A DNA stretch of 64,000 nt, from contig NC_061479.1 in the NCBI RefSeq assembly GCF_022581195.2, positions 6,572,001-6,636,000 of the forward strand, read 5' to 3'. Of the stretch, positions 1-10,700 are shown piece after piece. Position numbers and translations under genes: made by a program. The DNA is from Helicoverpa zea. Lineage: Eukaryota; Arthropoda; Insecta; Lepidoptera; Noctuidae. Each line of letters starts with the position of its first letter. Position 1 is the first letter of the stretch. Below the pieces are notes generated by a model. The model was not told the origin of the DNA. It made no database searches and saw only the letters and a list, made by a program, of their open reading frames with translations.

Positions 1-389
1 AGGTACATAAATCGTTAAGTTTAAATTAGACTAGACACATAGATTGGGGCATATCTATACATAGGAGAAACACACAAACTTCTCATTTTTGGGAAGTCGG
101 TTAAAAATGGCCAAAATGGTGACACAAATGTAAGGGTTTATACACATATATAAAAAATCAACACTTATATTTTTTTAACTACTGAGCAGACTCTGAGGGT
201 ATTGAAAAAAACTACCTTTTTTTAAGAGTCCCTAAAAAGTTGATGTAGTACAGATATGCCCAAAATGAATTCGCTACAGTAACCTTACGGCCGACATCTA
301 TGCTCGTTGATTCTTAATTCTATTCTCCCTGTAGGTATACATAACTATCAAATATTATCGTTAATCAAAATAAAGTCACTTACTTATGG

Positions 390-519
390 TGAGTTGCACC
401 ATTTAACTATAATGATAACCGAACCATTTTCAGTTGTCATAGTTTCAATCTGACCAATGGGCGGCAAATGTACGGCTGGTTATGGTTTAGTTATCGTTAT
501 AGTCAAATGGTCTTCGAGA
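390..519. mobile_element. Foldback MITE, GGTGCACCATTTAAC family, copy 1
   Basis: The left end reads TGCACCATTTAACTATAATG and the right end is its near inverse (GTTATCGTTATAGTCAAATG). The whole can fold into a hairpin. A second copy sits at 17410-17530, so this is a dispersed family and not a unique palindrome. No coding capacity. Confidence 0.6.
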
Positions 520-679
520 AATATGGTCTACTCAACTAAACGTTGGGGTAAGTAAGTTATTTTGGGAAATGCATAATTATTTTGGAGAATTTAAAATTAA
601 ATTGAATTAATTTATACTATTTAATTCAATTTGTGTAAGGCTGATTTCAACTTCTTATGAGAATATTTATTTCTATTCA

Positions 680-792
680 TTTAGGCCCAAGGTCACCGAC
701 AGCATAAACGTCAGTTTTTCTGTTATGAATTTTCAAAGTAAAAAGTGAAAGTGTAAGAAAAATGGATGTTTAGGTGATGAAACTTGGGCCTT
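680..792. mobile_element. Foldback MITE, 'ACATAAACGTCAGTTTT' family
   Basis: It begins GGCCCAAGG and ends CTTGGGCC, with the internal pair ATAAACGTCAG and its diverged inverse. The same family recurs at about 2605-2760, 26820-26945, 39140-39255, 39797-39920, 58920-59050 and, split in two, at 41468-42412. It is a non-coding, short hairpin element and the most repeated DNA-transposon-like unit in this window. Confidence 0.55.
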
Positions 793-1051
793 ATTTTTAG
801 TACAATCCCGGTTCAGTGGCTAAGATAGATATTATTTAATATGTGACTTTATTTTGAAACACGGCCTCTAATCTTACAGCAGTTTAAGTATATTGATAGC
901 AAAATCTATTTTATTTCGTTTAGAAATGAAAATACTTTACGGTTAGATAGTTATGGCGTCGGCATTAAGATCTCGTTTCACGATATTTCGAAGTATGTTA
1001 GTGAAGCCCCGCAAAAATATAGTTAAATAATGCATGCAATTATATAAAGTT

Positions 1052-1098
1052 TTTATTTAACTCATCATATAGAATTTGGTATTTTCTTTGGGTTTATT
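1052..1098 (-). terminator. Candidate poly(A) signals for the distal BTB-Psq isoform
   Basis: Two AATAAA hexamers lie on the minus strand (plus-strand TTTATT at 1093-1098 and 1052-1057), about 240-285 bases beyond the stop codon of the distal terminal exon. The position suits a short 3' UTR, but AATAAA is frequent by chance in such AT-rich DNA. Confidence 0.35.
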
Positions 1099-1336
1099 TT
1101 TTTGCGATTGAATTAACATATCTTCACTCCAATTCACTCTAAAATTCGTAAAACGAGCCCCACTTTCAACCGAGCTACTTACACATAACATTTGGCAAGA
1201 TAACCTCGAAATACTCAAACGTTATTCAACTTCAAGTACTACTTATAACTGTGGCAGAAATCTGAAGTGTCACAGAAATAGACTGATTTTTGAGCAGTCC
1301 TCAAAATTGAGTAACCTTTCAGCATCCGGCCGTAAC

Positions 1337-1725
1337 TTACAACGTATCCTCAAACTTGGTAGACCCCCTTTCCACCATAAGGTCCAAAGGATCCAAAATT
1401 TGGGTCCTCGCACCGCGCCTACCTTTCGAAAACTGACTCTTTATATCATATTTCTCCATCCAATTCCTTAAAGTCTTTCTCGGAACCCCATACTTATTAG
1501 AAGCAGCATACACACTATATCCTTTTTTCACAGCTATGAGGGCATCACGTAAATGTTGCGACGAATACTGCTTGTAAGATTTCTCTTGGAAAACGTCCGT
1601 TTCTATGTTGACGATCTCATTAGGCCTTCGTCCGACCAAACGGGGTCTCGCATGGATGTTTAGAGGAATGCCATGGTCCATATCGATAAAATGGCGCGTC
1701 ACTATCTCAGTGGACGTTCTCACAC
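1337..1725 (-). CDS. BTB-Psq gene, distal terminal exon (short isoform, complete Psq HTH)
   Basis: The exon starts after TTGTTCCAG and enters in phase 1, exactly what exon 9715-9760 (ending in a single G) requires. It encodes 129 residues after the junction. A Psq helix-turn-helix lies near the C-terminus, with LRDALIAVKKGYSVYAASN then YGVPRKTLRNWMEKYDIKSQ. A basic KGRRGART segment follows and the protein ends at TAA. It cannot follow exon 8566-9190, which leaves in phase 2, so the two endings are mutually exclusive. Unlike the proximal ending, the HTH here is not split by an intron. Confidence 0.85.
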
Positions 1726-4700
1726 CTGGAACAAGCAAGGTCAAGAAACCGCCCTTTAGAATGACAATTAAAATTATAAATAAAATAGAATTAAGATGGA
1801 GAAATGGGCGTTTCCCTTCCTGGCTTCTTACAGGCAGCTGTACTGGATAAAATATACTTATTCTTTGACACTATTGACATCAAAAAACTGTGACTTTTCT
1901 AAGGAAATGTCATGATATTTTGTATGCAAAATGGTGTCTGAAAGAATAAGAGTATTCTATCCATCGATAAGTCTTAAGTACAGCTGTAAGATAGTTCACT
2001 CTATTTTATAAATCTAAGTACTTAATGAATAAATATTGCTAAGTTTTAGATCTAAACAGGCCATTTAAGGCTTTAAAATATAAAGGCGTTTCAGGAAAAC
2101 TACATGGTTTAAAGTAAAGAAAAAAATATATGGGTAACAAAATATTTTTTGTAATTTTTGAAAAGAGTGAACTATCTTTATAAAATTATAGGGGATGCAT
2201 GCGTTTTGTAAAAAGCGAGGAAAAGACGCTCTCTGGGTTTATTTGGGATTTAAATTTAAAACATTCACATATTACTTTTAAAATAAGTAAAAATACGTTT
2301 AAATATATATCAAAAGATGGACTGTGAAAAATCAATCAATTTCTTCAGAAGAAACCGGGTAACAATCGTAAGGTTATTATTGATTGTTAAATCAACCAAG
2401 TAGGTATTTAATTGCCCCGACAGACAATAAAAACAAAAGCTCCATAATAAATTGGGAATTAAAAACATCATCGACATTGAAGTGCCACATCAAAGTCTAT
2501 AAATTATAATGAATAATAAATCATCATCATTTCTCTGCTTTTATCCAAAATATACTTTGTGGTCGGCACAGCATGTCTTTTTCCATTCCTCAAATCCGAC
2601 TTACGCCTAAATACACCGACAACATTAACGTCTGTTTTTCTTAAAACAACTGTCTACTTTGAATTTTCAATTTTTACTGTCAAAGTGGTCAAAGTGGTTT
2701 TAAAAAAACTCACGTTCATGTTGTCGATGAAATTGGCCCTTACCCCAACTTACACATGTAAGTTGCTTCCGTAAAAATAACGTTGACTTCCGTAATGTCA
2801 TAGAAATTACTGTAAACGACTTACGAAGCGGTATTACATTTGTAAATTACGTAGGCTGCCTACATGAGAATAACATATATAAGTGTACGGCGTTAAGTGG
2901 CAAAAAATATATAAAATATTGTGAAAATAAAACGACCAATAAAGACAGTAAACCTCAATTTAATTGAAACATAAATAATTATACAATCGGTAGAGACACG
3001 TTAAGTACAACCGGTGAAATGATTTACTACTGATTCCCATAACCGATCCATCGACTATTTTGCGATTACAGATTGAAGTTTTAATAATGGGAAAACCCTC
3101 AAGCTGTGTGTGCAGCGTGAGGGAGTGTCAGACTCTAACTGACTAAAACCCACCATGTTCCTTCTTAAGCCATTTATGTACCAGTGCCGCGGATACTCGC
3201 GCGGACAATCCCGTACCAGAAATTTATATGAAGCTTCAATATCCAATCGCAAAACAACGATGGATCGGTTATTGGAATCCGCAGTTAATTTGCCAAACGA
3301 ATGATCGCGACAACATAATACTGCTTACAAACATACAATACAGCTGAAATATAGCTTTCATTGTCAACTGGCTTTATATTATAACTAGATTACGCCTGCG
3401 GTTTTACTCGCGTGTCGAGGTAACTGTTTCCCGCACGAGGATAAAAAGAACTCTATAAGTATGTTATTATTATATATAAGCTATGTTACTGCCAAGTTTC
3501 AGTCAAATCTTTTTTTGCATGAAAAATGAACAAATATAATATATACCTACCAAGTTTCGCGTTTGTAAATTGGCTCCAAAATTTTATTTAATTGAATTAG
3601 ATCGATGAATATTAATTCCTGTTTATATATGAAACTCAAAATATCATGGTTGACAAATTGTTGTAGGTAAATATAGCTAACATTATACTAGCTTCGGTTT
3701 TCGCTATCCATATTTACGAATAATAATTTATTTGTTTGAACACGGTGATCTCAGTAACCACTAGTCCGATTCAAAAATCTCTTTCACCGTTGGAAAGCTA
3801 CACTCTTCCCGAGTAACATTGGCTTTATTTTATCCCGGTACGGGCAGTAGTTCCCACTGGACGCGGGTGAAACCGCAGAAAGTAAGTAGTGCATACAAAA
3901 TCATTTGACAATGACGACCGCAAGGCTTAGCATTAATACAATGTATAGTTTATATCTACAGTAGACTTAAAACTATATTATTATGTATAGTATGTATATA
4001 TTTATATACTAGTAGGCACTTCATGGGTTATAGCGTGTTTTCTATATTTTTGTAGGTAGTTTGAGATTTCAGATTCAAATCAGCCACTTTTTATACAGAA
4101 AACCTTTATCGTGGTACCACAAAAACTTTTAAACGTCTGTTGAACACTTGTCTAAAAAAATCACAGGTTATGTCGTTGAAATAAGGTCTGTTTTGTAGCC
4201 ACACTTTTTAGACAAGTGTTCAACATATGTTTAAGTTTTTGTAGCCTATGTTAAAAACGGTAAAAGGCTTTACAATACAAAAGTGGCATACATCCCGTAT
4301 TTTCAATTCTTATAAAATAATGCCACAAAAATATACAAAACACGTTTTTTACAAGAAAATAAAAACTAAAACCATTAGAAACAGTATTATTTGATAGGAA
4401 CGTAGGTAGTATAGGCCATTTAATGTGGCTATTCGCCGGATAGTTAACCGAGGCGATAGTTACCGAAGGGGATAGTAAACCAATTGGTTACATAACCGAA
4501 GGGATAGCTAATTAATCGATGTGATAGTATGCTATCCGAATAGCTGAGATACGGGTCAATTATTACTAATGCAGTTTACTTATAAAAGATTGTATTCTGA
4601 GATAGTTAACCGAAGTGATAGTTGATTAAAGCCCAATTTCACCAAAAGTCGTTTCGTTAATGGTCGGTTAGGCAAGCGACGACTATCCTTACGAAGCTTT

Positions 4701-7700
4701 GGGAATCAATCCCTTTGGGATTACAATCTTCAAGTAAAATCTTTACTTTCAAGTTTCTAATTATGATAAACAGCCGTTTTACTTAAACCGGCGTTTATCT
4801 TGTTGTTGAACTTGGGCCTAAGTCATCAATTCACATATCTAAGCGCAAAATGTATGTTTCACTAGTCCCCATATGAAAAAATATAACCAGAAGGATAGAA
4901 AGCCTAGCTTATCTTATCGGGATAGTTGAATTTTACTTTGACCATCATGACAATTAACGGTTGGGATAGTCGGTACTTTACTTATTTCGAAAAATAAGGA
5001 ACAATAATGCAAATTGTAATTTATTTAACTTCTCGTGTTTCTTTAAGTATTAAGGCCTATAACGTATACTCAGATAATATGGATTCAAATAATTAGATAA
5101 TCAAAATGTACGGGTAACCCGATATTCCTTGGTAAGACTGTTTGTCAGACTAACTGGCTTCTGACTACCCGTAGCGACTGCCAAAGATGTTCAAATGACA
5201 GCCGGGACCTACAGTATAACGTGCCTTCCGAAACACGGAGGAACTCGTCATGACAAGATGGGAACGCGTCAAGCGTTGCTTAACCTTATGATCGATCGAC
5301 CCGTGCGGCTGTTTGAGCCATGAACCAACATTTTGATTTCCAAATTATTTTCGAAAAATCCACAAACACTGAATAAAGTTTAAAAATCTCAATATAATCG
5401 ATGCCCAAACATAATTACTCCTAATTAAGTACAATTATAAAATACTATTTTTATATAATCATATACTTATGTATAATATAAATAAATTAATACAAATATA
5501 GGTAATAAATTTATAATAATTGTTAAGCCGTTTTTTTTTAATCATTATTTCGCTGTGGTCATTATTTTTATTAAACATGTTTTTTAACCGACTTAAAAAA
5601 GGAGGTTCAGCATTTCAAAGTTTGGTTTCAGTTTTTAGTTTCATTAAATTTCGTTGCCAATACATGTATAAAATTTTGAAAATTATGTTTTTTTCAAAAA
5701 CTTGACCACAGCAAAATATAAAAAGCTTAATATAATTTATAATATTAAACACTAAAAATTTCATTTTAAGTCTTTTCTTTATATATAGTTGGACGAAGTC
5801 CTACCAAGCACTCAGTTTTTGAATAAAGGCCAATCATTTCATTTTTATATAATAATTATATTTAATTTTACAACTAATTTATTACACGAACATATAACGA
5901 CAAACTTACTAATAAATAATAGTGGGTTATGTCTCAAAAGTTTGAAAGAATATAAATATTTACCCAAGAAGTGGGAGATTATTATCATGGCAGCACTGCA
6001 AATACCAGTAAAAATACAATGTTTTTATGAAGTTACCATTTTTTTATCCCGGCAGCACTGATAAAATACATTGAAATTGTTTTTTTTTTTTTAATATAAA
6101 GTTCCCATTTTTTAAATCAGTAATACCCCTAAAGCGGGAGATTAGATTATCCTGGCATCATTCTAACCGACATCAAAAACATTCATTATAAAATTGATTT
6201 TCTTATATTTAAATATTTTTTTTATAATACATTAGTTTTAAGTACTTTTGAAAATTCTTGTAAAACTTTTGAGACATTCCCCCACGAGACGATCTAAGGA
6301 GACATCAAATCTTTGGGTAAAATATTGCAAAACAAATAGTTTTTATAGGAATAATTTGTTACTATTCGTAAGAGCCTACACAGACCGGCTTGCATTTCAT
6401 AGTAAACATATGTGGTGTGTGAAAGAGCTTTATATTTCTCAAAAATACCAAAAGAGATCTTTTTTAGGGTTCCGTACCCAAAGGGTAAAACGGGACCCTA
6501 TTGTTTTCGCTCCTCTGTCCGTCCGTCCGTCTATCACCAGGCTGTCTCATGAATCGTGATAGAGAGTTGAAATTTTCACAGATAATGTATTTCTGTTGCC
6601 GCTATAACAACAAATATTGAAAACTAGAATTAAATAAATATTTTGAGGGGCTCCCATACCATACAACAAACGTGATTTTTTGTCCGTTTTATAAATAATG
6701 GCATGGAAACCTTCGTGCGCGAGTCCGACTCGCACTTCGCCGGTTTTTTTTATATTTTTGGATGCAAGTAAATTTTTCATTGTCTCATTCACACACCACA
6801 CACATTTTTCTTCATTAATAAGTAAAAACAAAAAGAAAAATCTTTGGACAAAATAAATAAAAATTGATTTCAATTCATAAAAATTACAAATAAATTAAGA
6901 TTTCTTCCTTTATCTTTGCTTTTCTTTGGCAGTTAAATTTTTTTCGTATACTGGCCGTTACGGGCCCAATTTTTTTTCATTAAACACGTCTGTCTTCGTC
7001 GCCAATCCTCGAAAACGGTTGGACAGTTTAAGTTGCTCTTAAAAATAGCCATATAATTTAAAAGTACATTCGATCCTAAGTAACAATAAGTCGTTATTAC
7101 TATAACAGAGAAATAATCTTAACTAGAACGTTGAATTGCATGTAACAGAAAATATTTGCATGTAAGCACCTTTGACAGCTGTCAATGTCAAAATTCTCGC
7201 TAGCGGGCGGTCGTGTTGGCCGGAATGTGATGTGTCAATTTCAAATTATTATTTACGAGATCGCATTAATAATCCATGCAAAAATCAAGCAAATTAAACA
7301 TTTTCTTTTTGTAATTTAAATAGTTAAAAATGTAAAGACGCCAGCAGGTCAACCTACCCGAATCTGTCAAAATTTTACCAATCGAACATTAAACTTCCAC
7401 TATTGTGATAAGGTTGAAAATCTATTGAAGAAATTTGTCAGATCGTCGTCTGTATAAAACATGAGTAATTTCCCATATTTTTCTTCGAAATCACGTAAAA
7501 CCAACATTAAAAATTAATTAAAATTTCAAAATAATCCCCCATAACGTCACACATTCCCCCCAACACGAACCACCGAAAAAAAAACCCTAAAAATACCTCC
7601 TCATTCATGTACCGACATATCAATCGCATTCCCCTCTTCATTCTTCCCTTCCGCATCCTTCAAAACATCCTCATTTTTAACCTCATCCTCACTCGAAACA

Positions 7701-10700
7701 TTCGAATTAGTGAACGTAAGAAAATGTTTGCCAAAATCCTCAGCATCATAAGCTTCCGTTTCCGTCCCACTTTTCTCGTAATTCTGTGTTTCCGGTACGT
7801 TAGTGTAGTCAAAGTTTTTATATTCTTTCTGTTTTTTGCTGTTTTCCACGAATTGTTTGAGCTGTTGAGGCATGGGGAATGAGGATTTAATGTGGCAACG
7901 TTTCATCCAGTTGCGCAGGGATTTGCGGGGGACCTTGTGGGTTTGAGCCGCTCTGGAAGAAAGGGGGATATTATTTTTCCATTCATTTGTTTTATAACAC
8001 ATTCTTTAAATATTAAATACAAATACATTTTTAAAATATTTTTATTACAGTTTGGTAATTTTCCGGTTATGAAGTTAGCTATTTGACTTTGTCAGTTGTT
8101 CGTACAGATATTGTTAAAAAGCTTTGCTTGTCTGAAGTTGGCTACTATTGAATTCACAATAGTCATATTTTTAGCAAGCTAACACACAATTCTTGCGTTA
8201 TGTAGCTTGTTAATCAAATTAAAAAGATACAAGGGATAGTGGACTTGGAGGAGTGCATCTCTTAGGAATATAAATAAACACAGACTAAGGGGTCTTTCTA
8301 ACCAAGCCGTATTTTAAATATAAATATGTACCAGTAAACGGCTTTAGCGATTTCGATGAAATTTAATACGCACATGGGATGCCATTGAAAAGGCCATGGG
8401 TAATTTTATTATAGATATGAATTCGTATCACCATTAGATGGCTTGAACTGATTGAAATCATATTTGGCTCATATATTGCCGGTATCCTGGTACGCTGAAG
8501 TAATTTCCACAGCACGCGAGCGAAACCGGGTAAAACAGTTAGCATAGAAAAAAAAAATCTCTCACCTGTATATACTTCCTCCTTTCTTCACATCCATGAG
8601 GGCTGCCCACATAGCCTCGTTAGAGTACCGACGATTCGGATTAAATTTCCCCATCATCACTCTCTCCAAGTCCTTACGCGACAACCCCGACGAACTAACT
8701 TCCTTTCCCTCCAAAAATTGGTCCAAATCAGACTTCAGAACAGTCTCCCCGATATCTATATTTCTATCCTTAAATATTGGCGGTCTACCCCTTCGACGCA
8801 TCTGAGATTTCTCCACTAATTTGGGGAAAATTTCCTTGTTGGCAACCCCGTCTTTCGTCTTTGGTATCAACTCTACTTCGGACTTCTGGTTTTTGGTATC
8901 GATTTTCGGTTTTTTAACTTGGCTAGCTTTTAGTAGGGAGACCTCTAATTCTCCGTTTTGTTCTAACCAGGATTTGTAATAATCATTCTCTGATTTTTCA
9001 TTAGCTTTTTGTGAATAAGCGTCTTCACTTGTATTAGTATTGAAGCCGTATTTTGAAAATTCATTTCTAATCTCACTGGCGTTCATTTTTGAAAGTCTGT
9101 TTATATATTCTGAGTTGACTTTAGCTAGATTTTGCAATTTAGTTTGAAAAAACAGCTCGCTTTCCGGCTTCACTCGCAAGTACGGTCGACCTACAAGAAA
9201 TAAGTAATAAAATAATGATGACAACACCATTGAACCATGAATGTGGCAACACTGATAAAAATATCGACTTTAAATGTCTGTAAGATAGTCAAAAAAGAAC
9301 AAAAAAAATTTTTTTTTTTTCGAAAATTTTGTCAAAAATATAATCATTCATGGTTCAATTCGCTACAGATTTTTAAATAATTTTCTACCGAAAGTTGATA
9401 ATAAAGAAAACTGGCCTACCTTACAGACATTTTATATAAATTTGCGTTTCACAATGTCCATTCACAACATGAATCTTCACTCTAAGCACACTATGGACCG
9501 GTTTTTGACGAAAAAAACGCGAAAAAATTATAAATTTTTTACTAATTTTTTTGTAAAAAAAATATGACAAATTAAAAACAAATTAACAAGCAAGTGACGA
9601 GGGAGGAGTCACATTGCAAACAAACATTGATTGAAATAAAAAGTAAAAAATAGTTAACAAATTCAAAAATTCAACATAAACAAATATGTTTTTGTTAAAA
9701 ATTGTGAAACTTACCTGATGCTTGTCCTAAACTGCTACCTGGTTTCCCGGGTTCATCGTCCTGAAAAAAATTATAAATCCCATTATATTTTTGCAGCTAC
9801 CATTTTATAAGCCTTCCTCCAAGAAAGGCTTAACTAAAAGATTTTCTTCTTAAAAATCTTTGAGGCAAACTTATTCAACATAAAAAATTCACTCTTGATT
9901 GGTTTACATTACATAAAAAATTAGTCAAAAATTACTATGAAATTCCAAGTGCCTTAAATATAATAAATACCACACGAAGAACAGTTAAAAATGTATTAAA
10001 CGACTTAAAATCAAGGAGGTTTTTAAGTCAGTTGTGGCTGGTTTTCTCCTCACTATCCAGTCTCTCGTTCTCCTCCACCGTCTCCTCCTTGATGTCAGCT
10101 CTCTCCTCGTCCTCCTCACTATCCACTGTCTCCTACACTCGCTAGTCCTCACCTCGTTAAACTCCATGTTATCGTTGTCCAGCTCGCCGTAGTACAGTCC
10201 GTCCTCCTCCACCGTTTCCTCCTTGATGTCGGCTCTCTCCTCGGATTTCCTCTTTTTGGTTCCGTTCGTTGTTGTTGCGTGGGTGTTGTTGTTGTTGGTT
10301 GGGGGTGATTTCTGAGCGGGGGAGGGACCTGGAATAGATAAACAAAGGCTGATATGAAAAAAAAAATCTCCTTTATATGGCGTCTAGATTGTCGGTCTTG
10401 TCGGCTGTTCTCTAACGACGGATTACAATTACCAATCCATCTGTTTTTTGATTAGAGGATGAAACTTGACAATATTTTACATGTAGGTAATGTCAAAATT
10501 CAATGTCCAATCGCAAAACAATGTTATTGTAATCCCCAGTAAGTCAGTCTTTCTCGACATCCCAAAAAAAAACATCTCAAATCGTACTGTATGCATTTAA
10601 AGTGTATTAAATATTTTATATGTATAGTAAAAGTGTGTAAAATGGGCGTGGTTTACACAAACTAAAGTATTGTACTAATGTATACTACTCCTTGGTTTTA

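Larger units (their letters stand above)
1741..7600. other. Gap between the two alternative 3' exons: repeats, no gene seen
   Basis: For the distal isoform this is intron. I see no further exon. It holds an ACATAAACGTCAG-type MITE (about 2605-2760), a TIR element at 3032-3280, a copy of the common 'TATCCCGGTACGGGCAGTAG' interspersed repeat (3720-3890), a foldback at 4085-4290, a GATAG-rich patch (4425-4980), a SINE-A fragment (5112-5330), AT-rich DNA (5340-6250) and a LINE-like 3' fragment (6458-6756). Confidence 0.6.

Noticed and set aside
3055..3252. 65-codon minus-strand ORF
   Set aside because: It lies wholly inside the TIR element and SINE-D fragment at 3032-3280.
6248..6873. ORFs on both strands of about 100 codons
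   Set aside because: They coincide with the GGGTTCCGTACCC retroelement fragment.
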